Assembly: GCA_945869245.1 (NCBI GenBank) | Contig: CAMBOY010000118.1 | Span: 1-8,886, forward strand | DNA length: 8,886 nucleotides | Direction: 5' to 3' | Origin: Hydrogenophaga intermedia | GTDB taxonomy: Bacteria; Pseudomonadota; Gammaproteobacteria; Burkholderiales; Burkholderiaceae_C | Part shown: positions 1 to 6,134 of the stretch, in pieces | Position numbering within the stretch: the first letter of the stretch is position 1 | Layout of the letters: every line of letters begins with the position of its first letter | Made by a program: the position numbers and the translations under genes | The notes under the pieces: generated by a model | Told to the model about the DNA's origin: nothing | The model's database searches: none | What the model saw: the letters and a program-made list of their open reading frames with translations, nothing else

Positions 1-94
1 TCACGAACTGGTCAATCAGCTCGTTCGAGATCTTCGGCAGCGCGGCGCTTCTGGCGGCAATGGCCGCGTTCTTCAACTTCGTCTTGCTTGGCAT
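1..94 (-). CDS. IS256-family transposase, N-terminal fragment cut by window edge
   Basis: This is the first 31 codons of a transposase, starting at the ATG at 94-92 and continuing beyond base 1. The fragment opens with MPSKTKLKNAAIAARS and ends AALPKISNELIDQFV. That Pro-Lys-Ile-x-x-Glu-Leu-Ile-Asp-Gln run matches the start of betaproteobacterial IS256-family (Mutator-type, DDE) transposases as I remember them. An AGGA ribosome-binding site lies six bases before the ATG. An in-frame shift to the upstream ATG at 113 would lead into a different reading frame with no family resemblance. The DDE catalytic core lies outside the window, so intactness cannot be judged. The gene is transcribed away from higA's 3' end, with a 21-base gap. 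Confidence 0.65.
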   Translation of the reverse strand, partial: MPSKTKLKNAAIAARSAALPKISNELIDQFV

Positions 95-145
95 AAATGG
101 TCCTGTAGATCATGGTTATGCCTCAAACACAAAATTCAGGACAGG
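1..145 (-). mobile_element. End of an IS256-family insertion sequence (partial; inner boundary approximate)
   Basis: The element's transposase begins at 94 and reads off the left edge, so only its 5' end is in the window. The stretch 95-145 would hold the terminal inverted repeat. On the minus strand, the run that reads CCTGTCCTGAATTTTGTG (about 132-149) looks to me like the end of an IS256-type element. The exact tip cannot be fixed without the other end or the target duplication. The inner boundary is inferred from where the adjacent antitoxin gene stops resembling its family, around 138-150. Confidence 0.55.
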
Positions 146-403
146 TTCCTCAATCTCAGCCATTCGCAACTCATAGGCTGCCTGAAGGTTCAACCAGCCC
201 TTAGCCTCGCTGCCGAAGTAGCGCTCTAGGCGCAGGGCCGTGTCAGCCGACACGCCGCGCTGGCCCTTGGTGATTTCGCTCAGGCGCGAGTAAGGCACAT
301 GCAGGGCCATGGCCACAGCGCGCACGCTGACGCCCATGGGCTTGATGTAGTCCTCCAGCAAGATTTCACCTGGGTGGACAGGACGCATACCGTTCTTGAA
401 CAT
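116..403 (-). CDS. higA: HigA-type antitoxin (XRE/HTH), C-terminus probably replaced by IS end
   Basis: A 95-residue protein with the HigA family layout: the opening MRPVHPGEILLEDYIKP, then an XRE-type helix-turn-helix (residues about 15-70, including RLSEITKGQRGVSADTALRL), then the RYFGS..GWLNLQAAYEL segment. HigA antitoxins neutralise the HigB mRNA-cleaving toxin and repress their own promoter. I chose the ATG at 403 over the one at 415 because GGAG lies six bases before it and it gives the family-typical N-terminus. The last residues, after MAEIEE, read PVLNFVFEA and do not resemble the usual HigA tail. They coincide with the presumed IS256 end, so the gene seems to have been cut by the insertion and to borrow the IS sequence for its stop. 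No higB is recognisable upstream (416-595). Base composition is lower in GC than the neighbouring genes, fitting accessory DNA. Confidence 0.8.
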   Translation of the reverse strand: MFKNGMRPVHPGEILLEDYIKPMGVSVRAVAMALHVPYSRLSEITKGQRGVSADTALRLERYFGSEAKGWLNLQAAYELRMAEIEEPVLNFVFEA

Positions 404-524
404 GATGCACTCCATTGCTATTCAGAATTTCAATGCCAGCCGGGCATGGGTCAGTGTGGGTCTTCGATGAGCACGTAGTCAAGCGGAAGACTGTCGACAA
501 CTGCCTCCCCGGGTATTCCCTCGA

Positions 525-553
525 TTGACATCGCACCGCGCTGCTCCGATGGT
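525..553 (+). promoter_or_regulatory. Possible sigma-70 promoter for the sigma-54 activator gene
   Basis: A perfect TTGACA (525-530) is followed after 17 bases by GATGGT (548-553), which matches the -10 consensus at only three of six positions. Transcription would start near 560 and leave a leader of about 36 bases before the regulator ATG. The gene also has GGAG at 585-588, seven bases from its start. The rest of 416-595 holds no recognisable gene. A short minus-strand reading frame (451-597) is discussed under findings. Confidence 0.4.
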
Positions 554-595
554 GCAAGGCTCACCGCCTGCCAGTCATCACCCCGGAGTCGCGCC

Positions 596-2545
596 ATGCA
601 CACCAGCTCTCAGCACCAGCACATCGCCACCGTGATGCAGGTGGCCGCCGATGGCGCGGGGGCGCTGGCGGCGGCGGGGCATGAGCAGGTGATCCGCGAT
701 TCGTGGCACCGCTGTGTGCACGAGCACCGGCTGGACCCGACCCGCATGCAAGAGGCGGTGATCTTGCCGCAGGCGCGGCTGCGCGAGCACCAGGACCAGA
801 TGGAGGCGCTGCTGCAGATTGCGCGCCACGGACTGGAGGCGCTCTACAGCAAGGTGGCGGGGCTGGGCTATGTGGTGCTGCTGACCGACGCGCGCGGCGT
901 GACGGTGGACTTTCTGGGCGATCTGGTGTTTGAGCCCAGCCTGCGCAAGGCGGGGCTGTATCTGGGCGCCGACTGGAGCGAGCAGCACGCGGGCACCTGC
1001 GGCGTCGGCACCTGCATCAGCACCGGCGAGGCGCTGACCGTTCACCTGGACGACCATTTCGACGCGACCCACATTCCGCTGACCTGCACGACCGCGCCGG
1101 TCTACGACAGCGCGGGCGAGCTGAGCGCGGTGCTCGACATTTCGCAGCTCAGCTCCAGCCAGCCCAAGAGCAGCCAGCACCTGGCGCTGCAGCTGGTGAA
1201 GATGACGGCGCACGACATCGAGAACGCGGCCTTTCTGCACCGCCACCGGCACGACTGGATTTTGCGGCTGTCGGCGGCGCCGCAGTTTCTGGACGTGCAG
1301 CCCGAGTACCTGCTGGCGCTGGACATGCGCGGGCGCGTGGTGGGCCACAACCGGCGCGCGGCCTTGGCCTTTGCCGGTGGGCGCGCGGGTGGGCGTGCCG
1401 CTGGGCAGGGTGCAGCGCCGTCGCTGCTGGGCCAGCCGTTCGAGGCGCTGTTCGAGCTGCCGTTCAGCCAGATCGGTCGCTTTGTGTTGACCCAGCCGTC
1501 TGACCAGCGCGCGGTGATGCTCGCGGGCGGGCGGCGCTTGTTGTTTCTGTCGGCGGTGCCGCCGCCGGCGCGCCCGGTGGCCGCCGCGCAGCGCGAGGAG
1601 CGCCGCGTGCCCGCGCCGCTGGCCGCGCTGTCGGCCGGCGACGCGGCGCTGGACCGGCAGGTGGAGCGCGTGGCGCGGCTGGTGAACACCCCCATCAGCC
1701 TGCTGATCACCGGCGAGACCGGCTCGGGCAAGGAGTTTTTTGCCAAGGCGGTGCACGCCAGCAGCGAGCGCCGCGCGCGGCCCTTCGTGGCGGTGAACTG
1801 CGCGGCCATTCCTGAGCACCTGATCGAGAGCGAGCTGTTTGGCCACCTGCCGGGCAGTTTCTCGGGCGCATCGCCGAAAGGCAAGCGCGGCTTGATCGCC
1901 GAGGCCGACGGCGGCACGCTGTTTCTGGACGAGATTGGCGACATGCCGCTGGCGCTGCAGGCGCGGCTGCTGCGCGTCTTGTCCGAACGCGAGGTGCTGC
2001 CGGTGGGCGCCACCAAGCCGGTGCCGGTGAACATCCGCGTGATCGCGGCCACCCACGCGCCGCTCGAATCGCTGGTGCTCGCTGGGCGCTTCCGCGACGA
2101 CTTGTATTACCGCCTCAAGGGCGCGCACATTGAGCTGCCGCCGCTGCGCGAGCGCAGCGACCTGGGCGCGATGATTGTGCGGCTGCTGGGGGAGCGGTCC
2201 ATCACGCCCGCCGCCCTGCACCGCTTGATGGAGCACCGCTGGCCGGGCAATTTGCGCGAGCTGCGCAATGTGCTGGACTACGGCGCCAGCCTGTGTGCGG
2301 GTGGCGCGATTGATGTGGACGACCTGCCCGAACTGCAGCCAGCCCGCTTGGCCTTGCGCGCCGAGCTTGCGCCCACCGCTGCGCCCAGCGACGGCACCGG
2401 CGACGGCCCGCAGGCCTTGCAGCAAGCGCTGCGCGCCGCGCACTGGAACGTGAGCGCGGTGGCGCGGCACATGGGCGTATCGCGCATGACGCTGTACCGC
2501 CGCATGAAGCGGATAGGCATCGTTCAGCCCAACAGGTTGGGCTGA
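596..2545 (+). CDS. Sigma-54-dependent transcriptional activator, AcoR type (GAF / PAS-like / AAA+ / Fis HTH)
   Basis: A 649-residue enhancer-binding protein of usual AcoR length. Residues about 80-205 form an AcoR-type GAF sensor (GADWSEQHAGTCGVGTC through PLTCTTAPVYDSAG to VLDIS). A PAS-like segment follows around 250-340 (PEYLLALDMRGRVVGHNRRA). The AAA+ domain has Walker A GETGSGKE (373-380), sigma-54 contact loop GSFSGA (420-425; family consensus GAFTGA), Walker B GGTLFLDEIGD (439-449), sensor I VNIRVIAATH and the arginine finger region FRDDLYYRL. The C-terminus ends in a Fis-type helix-turn-helix (about 607-645, NVSAVARHMGVSRMTLYRRM). There is no phosphoreceiver domain, so activation is probably by direct ligand binding to the GAF domain. 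The gene lies immediately upstream of, and in line with, the flavin monooxygenase gene and its sigma-54 promoter, which is its likely target. The start is supported by GGAG seven bases upstream. AcoR proper controls acetoin catabolism, but no acetoin genes are here, so the ligand is unknown. Confidence 0.9.
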   Translation: MHTSSQHQHIATVMQVAADGAGALAAAGHEQVIRDSWHRCVHEHRLDPTRMQEAVILPQARLREHQDQMEALLQIARHGLEALYSKVAGLGYVVLLTDARGVTVDFLGDLVFEPSLRKAGLYLGADWSEQHAGTCGVGTCISTGEALTVHLDDHFDATHIPLTCTTAPVYDSAGELSAVLDISQLSSSQPKSSQHLALQLVKMTAHDIENAAFLHRHRHDWILRLSAAPQFLDVQPEYLLALDMRGRVVGHNRRAALAFAGGRAGGRAAGQGAAPSLLGQPFEALFELPFSQIGRFVLTQPSDQRAVMLAGGRRLLFLSAVPPPARPVAAAQREERRVPAPLAALSAGDAALDRQVERVARLVNTPISLLITGETGSGKEFFAKAVHASSERRARPFVAVNCAAIPEHLIESELFGHLPGSFSGASPKGKRGLIAEADGGTLFLDEIGDMPLALQARLLRVLSEREVLPVGATKPVPVNIRVIAATHAPLESLVLAGRFRDDLYYRLKGAHIELPPLRERSDLGAMIVRLLGERSITPAALHRLMEHRWPGNLRELRNVLDYGASLCAGGAIDVDDLPELQPARLALRAELAPTAAPSDGTGDGPQALQQALRAAHWNVSAVARHMGVSRMTLYRRMKRIGIVQPNRLG

Positions 2546-2548
2546 ACG
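2521..2548 (+). terminator. Perfect inverted repeat over the regulator's stop codon
   Basis: The arms CGTTCAGCCCAAC (2521-2533) and GTTGGGCTGAACG (2536-2548) are perfectly complementary over 13 bases with only AG between them. In RNA the innermost pairs would open into a loop, leaving a strong stem. It covers the last codons and the TGA (2543-2545) of the activator gene. No U-run follows, so it is not a classic intrinsic terminator. It may slow RNA decay, assist Rho-dependent ending, or be part of the repeat that follows. The hairpin is directly visible; its function is inferred. Confidence 0.45.
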
Positions 2549-2640
2549 CCCCCCGCCGCGCTGCGCGCGACCCCCCCGGAGGGGGGCAACGCTGGCGGCC
2601 CGGCAAAGCCGCTTCCGCGGCGTTCTGGCACCAGACTCTG
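2549..2640. repeat. GC-rich extragenic palindromic repeat, Comamonadaceae-like
   Basis: This non-coding stretch is built from nested small palindromes: a C-run (2571-2576) pairing with a G-run (2581-2586) around CGGA; CGGCAAAGCCG (2601-2611); the palindrome CCGCGG (2615-2620); and TCTGGCACCAGA (2624-2635). From memory, very similar strings (GCGCTGCGCGCGAC, GGCCCGGCAAAGCCG, TTCCGCGGCGTTCTGG) recur between genes in Acidovorax-like genomes. Only one copy is in this window, so repetitiveness cannot be shown here. It could act as a bidirectional terminator or mRNA-stabilising element. Confidence 0.5.
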
Positions 2641-2655
2641 CGCGCCGGAGATGCC

Positions 2656-2709
2656 GTGACACCTGTCACCGCAGGGTGTGACAGGTGCACGGGGTGTGAC
2701 ACCTGGCGC
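2656..2709 (+). promoter_or_regulatory. Three GTGACA-type operator sites, probable enhancer for the sigma-54 activator
   Basis: Site 1 (2656-2669) is a perfect palindrome, GTGACACCTGTCAC. Site 2 (2678-2690) is GTGACAGGTGCAC, the same palindrome with one base missing. Site 3 (2696-2709) begins GTGACACCTG and then degenerates. Their starts are 22 and 18 bases apart, roughly two helical turns each, and they lie about 75 to 125 bases upstream of the predicted transcription start. That is the usual arrangement for enhancer sites bound by sigma-54 activators with Fis-type HTH domains, so the adjacent activator is the natural candidate. The binding partner is inferred. Confidence 0.7.
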
Positions 2710-2756
2710 TGTAGAAAAAGTCTCGGCAAATCAAGTGGTTGGCTGCGCACAGCGGG

Positions 2757-2772
2757 TGGCACGCGTCTTGAT
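2757..2772 (+). promoter_or_regulatory. Sigma-54 (-24/-12) promoter of the monooxygenase gene
   Basis: The sequence TGGCACGCGTCTTGAT fits the consensus TGGCACG-N4-TTGCW. The -24 element is perfect and the -12 element has TTGAT in place of TTGCW, one mismatch in the GC doublet. Spacing is correct. The transcription start would be near 2782, leaving a leader of about 40 bases that carries the AGGAG of the monooxygenase. Its position between the operator cluster and the coding region, next to a sigma-54 activator gene, strengthens the call. The -12 mismatch suggests a weak, strictly activator-dependent promoter. Confidence 0.7.
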
Positions 2773-2824
2773 ACCCCTGAACGACCGGCCCGCACCGAGG
2801 CCGGCATTCACAGGAGACACCCCC

Positions 2825-4621
2825 ATGACAGACACCTCGCCCTCCGCGCGGGCCCAACGCTGGCTGGACGCCTTCGGCGCCGCACTCGCCTCTGGCAGCC
2901 CCGACGCCGTGTTGCCGCTGTTCGCCTCCGACTGCTACTGGCGCGACCTGGTTGCGTTCACTTGGAACATCCGCACCCAAGAAGGCCACGGCGCCATCCG
3001 CGACATGCTGGCTGCGCGCCAGGCCGACACGGCGGCGTCGCACTTTCAGTTGGAAGGCGAAGCCACCGAAGCCGACGGCGTGACGGACGCCTGGTTCACC
3101 TTTGAAACCCGCGTCTCGCGCGGGCGCGGGCATGTGCGCCTGAAAGGTGACCAAGCCTGGACCCTGCTGACCACCATGGTCGAACTCAAGGGCTTTGAAG
3201 AAAAGAAGGGCACGCGCCGCATCAAGGGCGCGGAGCACGGCGCGCAGCAGGGCCGCAAGAGCTGGCTGGAGCGGCGCCACGAAGAAGAGGCGCGGCTGGG
3301 CTACGACGAGCAGCCGTACACCGTGATCATCGGCGGCGGGCAGGGCGGCATCATGCTGGCCGCGCGGCTGCGGCGACTGGGCGTGCCGACCATCGTGATC
3401 GAGAAGAACCCGCGCGCGGGCGACAGCTGGCGCAACCGCTACAAGACCCTGTGCCTGCACGACCCGGTCTGGTACGACCACCTGCCCTACATGCCCTTCC
3501 CGGACGACTGGCCGGTGTTCGCGCCGAAAGACAAGATCGGCGACTGGCTGGAGATGTACACCAAGGTGATGGAGATCAACTACTGGGGCTCGACCACCGC
3601 GAAGAAGGCCACGTTCAACGAGGCCAAGGGCGAGTGGGAGGTGGTGGTGGACCGCAACGGCGAACAGGTGACGCTGCGGCCCAAGCAGCTGGTGTTTGCG
3701 CTTGGTGTGTCGGGCTACGCCAACGTGCCCAAGATCCCCGGCGCCGAGACCTTTCTGGGCGACCAGCACCACTCCAGCAAACACCCCGGCCCGGAGCTAT
3801 ACAAGGGCAAGAAGGCGGTGGTGCTCGGCTCCAACAACTCGGCGCACGACATCTGCGCCGCGCTGTGGGAAAACGGCGCCGACGTGACCATGATCCAGCG
3901 CACCAGCACCCACATCGCGCCGTCCGACTCGCTGATGGAGCTGGCGCTGGGCGGACTGTACAGCGAGGAGGCGGTGAAGAACGGCATCGACCACCACAAG
4001 GCCGACCTGGTGTTCGCCAGCGTGCCCTACAAGATCATGCACACCTTCCACATCCCGGTTTACGACGAGATGAAGAAGCGCGACGCCGACCTGTACGGCC
4101 GGCTGGAGAAGGCGGGCTTCCTGCTCGACTTCGGCGACGACGGCTCGGGCCTGTTCATGAAGTACCTGCGCCGTGGCTCGGGCTACTACATCGACGTCGG
4201 CGCCAGCGAGCTGGTGGCCAACGGCAGCATCAAGCTCCGAAGCGGCGTGACCATTCAGCACATCAACCCTAAGAGCGTGACGCTCTCCGACGGCACCGAG
4301 CTGCCGGCTGACCTGATCGTCTACGCCACCGGCTACGGCTCGATGAACCACTGGCTGGCCGACCTGGTGTCGCCCGAGGTGGCCGACCGCGTGGGCAAGG
4401 TCTGGGGGCTGGGCTCTAACACCACCAAAGACCCCGGGCCATGGGAGGGCGAGCTGCGCAATATGTGGAAGCCGACGAACCAGAAACAACTCTGGATCCA
4501 CGGCGGCAACCTGCACCAGAGCCGCCACTACTCGCAGTTTTTGTCGCTGCAGCTGAAGGCGCGCTATGAGGGGCTGGACACGCCGGTCTACGGGCAGGCG
4601 GCGGTGCACCACCTGCGCTGA
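2825..4621 (+). CDS. Flavin-containing monooxygenase with N-terminal NTF2-like domain
   Basis: A 598-residue FAD/NAD(P)H oxidoreductase of the FMO / Baeyer-Villiger class. Residues about 5-140 resemble a SnoaL/NTF2-like fold (WLDAFGAALASGSPDAVLPLF), followed by a charged linker. The FAD Rossmann motif GGGQGG is at 170-175, the class fingerprint FLGDQHHSSKHP at 310-321, the NADPH Rossmann turn GSNNSA at 335-340, and YATGY at 500-504. The fingerprint reads FxGxxxHxxxHP, whereas Baeyer-Villiger enzymes have W and FMO/YUCCA enzymes Y or F at the position of the last His. Such enzymes insert one oxygen into a carbonyl or heteroatom substrate using NADPH and O2; the substrate here is unknown. There is no signal peptide, so the enzyme is cytoplasmic. 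The start at 2825 is chosen because AGGAG (2812-2816) sits eight bases upstream; the frame is open back to 2678 but those codons overlap the promoter. Transcription is predicted from the sigma-54 promoter under the upstream activator. No other catabolic gene is co-directional in the unit. Confidence 0.88.
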   Translation: MTDTSPSARAQRWLDAFGAALASGSPDAVLPLFASDCYWRDLVAFTWNIRTQEGHGAIRDMLAARQADTAASHFQLEGEATEADGVTDAWFTFETRVSRGRGHVRLKGDQAWTLLTTMVELKGFEEKKGTRRIKGAEHGAQQGRKSWLERRHEEEARLGYDEQPYTVIIGGGQGGIMLAARLRRLGVPTIVIEKNPRAGDSWRNRYKTLCLHDPVWYDHLPYMPFPDDWPVFAPKDKIGDWLEMYTKVMEINYWGSTTAKKATFNEAKGEWEVVVDRNGEQVTLRPKQLVFALGVSGYANVPKIPGAETFLGDQHHSSKHPGPELYKGKKAVVLGSNNSAHDICAALWENGADVTMIQRTSTHIAPSDSLMELALGGLYSEEAVKNGIDHHKADLVFASVPYKIMHTFHIPVYDEMKKRDADLYGRLEKAGFLLDFGDDGSGLFMKYLRRGSGYYIDVGASELVANGSIKLRSGVTIQHINPKSVTLSDGTELPADLIVYATGYGSMNHWLADLVSPEVADRVGKVWGLGSNTTKDPGPWEGELRNMWKPTNQKQLWIHGGNLHQSRHYSQFLSLQLKARYEGLDTPVYGQAAVHHLR

Positions 4622-4710
4622 CAGCGCCACCGAGCCACACCGCCGGGGCTTTTGTCACGCCACATGGCGCCGGCGGTCTGGTGCCCGTTGGGGCGGCCGG
4701 GTTGTCCGGC

Positions 4711-4759
4711 TGTTCAGCGCCGCCGCGCTTGCCTATCATGTGTCGGTGTAGGCTTTTTT
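4711..4759 (+). promoter_or_regulatory. Possible promoter of the YegP-like gene, overlapping a hairpin with a T-run
   Basis: TATCAT (4734-4739) is a good -10 element. A poor -35 match, TGTTCA (4711-4716), sits 17 bases upstream. The start would be near 4746, with a leader of about 36 bases. The same bases can also be read as an intrinsic terminator for the monooxygenase gene: GCCTA (4731-4735) pairs with TAGGC (4749-4753) and six T follow (4753-4758), though the stem is short and the loop long. I cannot decide between the two. The remainder of 4622-4781 holds no gene; a 4-bp AGCC/GGCT stem at 4633-4650 is too weak to call. Confidence 0.35.
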
Positions 4760-4781
4760 CATTCACCCACTGGAGGCAATC

Positions 4782-5111
4782 ATGGCAGGCTGGTACGAAC
4801 TGGGTTCCAACGACAAAGGGAAGTTCTCTTTTGTCCTGAAGGCGGGCAACGGCGAGGTGATTCTGCGCAGCGAGCAGTACGAAACCAAGGCCTCGGCCGA
4901 GAACGGCATCAAATCGGTGCAGACCAATTGCGGCAACGACGCCCGCTACGACCGCAAGGACGCGTCGGACGGGCGTTGTTATTTCAACCTCAAGGCGGGC
5001 AACCACCAGGTGATTGGCACCAGCCAGATGTACAAGACCGCAGCCGGGCGCGACAACGGCGTGGAGTCGGTCAAGACCAACGGCGCGAGCGCCACGGTCA
5101 AACAGGGTTGA
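4782..5111 (+). CDS. yegP: YegP-like UPF0339/DUF1508 protein with two tandem repeats
   Basis: A 109-residue soluble protein made of two copies of the DUF1508 unit. Residues 13-49 (GKFSFVLKAGNGEVILRS...NGIKSVQTN) align with 64-100 (GRCYFNLKAGNHQVIGTS...NGVESVKTN) at an offset of 51. Both keep the F-x-LKAGN-x-x-VI core and the NG-x-x-SV-x-TN end. This is the length and layout of E. coli YegP. The molecular role of the family is not established. Two Cys residues (50, 66) sit near the repeat junction. GGAGG (4772-4776) five bases before the ATG makes a strong ribosome-binding site. The gene is likely monocistronic; it ends 19 bases from the stop of the convergent transporter gene. Confidence 0.9.
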   Translation: MAGWYELGSNDKGKFSFVLKAGNGEVILRSEQYETKASAENGIKSVQTNCGNDARYDRKDASDGRCYFNLKAGNHQVIGTSQMYKTAAGRDNGVESVKTNGASATVKQG

Positions 5112-5130
5112 GTGTGGCGGCCGGGGGCGC

Positions 5131-6036
5131 TCAGCGCCTGCGGCTCACCAACACAATCCCCGCCGCCACCCCGCCCAGGGCCAGCATCAGCTGCCAAGTC
5201 AGCGGCTCGCCCAGCAGCAGCACCCCAAACACCAGCGCAAACACCGGCGTCAAAAAGGTGAAGGTGGCCATTTGGGTGGCGGGGTAGTGGCGCAGCATCC
5301 ACATCCACGCCAGGTAGCTGGCAAAGGCGCCCACCACCGTCTGCAGCAACAGCGAGGCCCACGACAGGGCCGAGTAGTGCCAGCCCCAGGTTTCGCCCAG
5401 GGCCAGTGACACGATGGGCGCCACCAGTGCGGTGACGCCGAGTTGGTAGAACAGAGTTTTTTCGGCGCTGGCTTGGGCCATGCGGGTGGCGCGGATGGTC
5501 AGCGTGGTCAGGCCCCACAGCAGGCCGGCCAGCAGGCCCATGGCGTCGCCCACCCATTGGCCGGCCACCGGCGAGGCTGTCGAAAACCCTTCGCTGAACG
5601 CCACCGCCACCGCCGCAAAGGCCAGCGACAGGCCCAGCCATTGCAGGCCCACCAGCCGCTCGCCGGGCACCACACGCGGCATGAGCAGCGCCACCACAAA
5701 GGGGCTGGTGTACAAAAACACCGTGAGCCGTGACGCGCTGGTGTGGGTGAGCCCGAGGTAGATGAACACAAATTCGCCGGCAAACAGCGCGCCGGCCAGC
5801 AGCCCGCCTTTGAGTGTGCCGTCGCGCTCGAACAGCGGCACGCGTTTGTAGCGGCACCACAGCAGCAGCAGGGCGGTGGCGCCCAGCATGCGCAGCGAGG
5901 CCTGCCACAGCGGCGGCATATCGGCCGACGCCACCTTGATGAGGATTTGTTGCAGCCCCCAAAACGCACAGCACGCCACCAGCAAGGTCATGGCAAAGCG
6001 GTCGAGGTGGGGCTTGCGTTGGGGCGGCGCGGTCAT
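5131..6036 (-). CDS. EamA / drug-metabolite transporter (DMT) superfamily permease
   Basis: A 301-residue inner-membrane protein with about ten hydrophobic helices arranged as two EamA repeats (about 15-145 and 155-290). The first helix carries the family-typical FWGLQQILIKVASADMPP. The repeats include the segments GLTHTSASRLTVFLYTSPFVVAL and, near the C-terminus, the matching MATFTFLTPVFALVFGVLLLGEP. Members export metabolites, amino acids or drugs; substrate cannot be read from sequence. The frame stays open to 6132 through a GTG, but the residues added there are not transporter-like. I therefore start at the ATG at 6036, which gives MTAPPQRKPHLDRF before helix 1. Its ribosome-binding site is weak. 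The gene is divergent from the M14 peptidase gene and convergent with the yegP-like gene. Confidence 0.9.
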   Translation of the reverse strand: MTAPPQRKPHLDRFAMTLLVACCAFWGLQQILIKVASADMPPLWQASLRMLGATALLLLWCRYKRVPLFERDGTLKGGLLAGALFAGEFVFIYLGLTHTSASRLTVFLYTSPFVVALLMPRVVPGERLVGLQWLGLSLAFAAVAVAFSEGFSTASPVAGQWVGDAMGLLAGLLWGLTTLTIRATRMAQASAEKTLFYQLGVTALVAPIVSLALGETWGWHYSALSWASLLLQTVVGAFASYLAWMWMLRHYPATQMATFTFLTPVFALVFGVLLLGEPLTWQLMLALGGVAAGIVLVSRRR

Positions 6037-6134
6037 GTGACCATTGTCCGTGCTGTGGCGCCAAATGCTGTGTTTGTCACAGGCTCTCACACCCTGGGTC
6101 TGTCGGCTGTGTGACTCCTTAATAGAATTCACAG
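6037..6134. promoter_or_regulatory. Divergent promoter region between transporter and M14 peptidase genes
   Basis: These 98 bases must carry promoters for both genes, but I see no clear -35/-10 pair. For the plus strand, TAATAG (6119-6124) is a conceivable -10. Half-sites of TGTGA type are dense: TCACAC (6087-6092) is inverted relative to GTGTGA (6109-6114), and GTCACA (6076-6081) relative to TGTGAC (6110-6115). They may bind a dimeric regulator, but the spacing fits no site I know, and they differ from the GTGACACCTG operators at 2656-2709. Confidence 0.3.

Noticed and set aside
578..2662. A 694-codon minus-strand open frame opposite the sigma-54 activator
   Set aside because: It is low-complexity, rich in Arg, Ala, Gln and His, with no domain. 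This is the expected mirror of a GC-rich gene with strong third-position bias.
2678..2824. Upstream extension of the monooxygenase reading frame
   Set aside because: It would cover the operators and the sigma-54 promoter; AGGAG and a family-like N-terminus support the ATG at 2825.
2666..4630. Long minus-strand frames (2666-3784 and 3797-4630) opposite the monooxygenase
   Set aside because: They are antisense shadows of a well-supported flavoprotein gene, with no recognisable domain and no ribosome-binding site noted.
4633..4653. Terminator directly after the monooxygenase stop
   Set aside because: Only four base pairs (AGCC/GGCT) with a ten-base loop and a short T-run; too weak to call.
6076..6115. 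CRP/FNR-type binding site in the transporter/peptidase gap
   Set aside because: TGTGA half-sites are present but no pair has the TGTGA-N6-TCACA spacing.
6037..6132. Upstream extension of the transporter frame from a GTG at 6132
   Set aside because: The added 32 residues are polar and not transporter-like. The nearby AAGGAG on that strand is not followed by a start codon at a usable distance.
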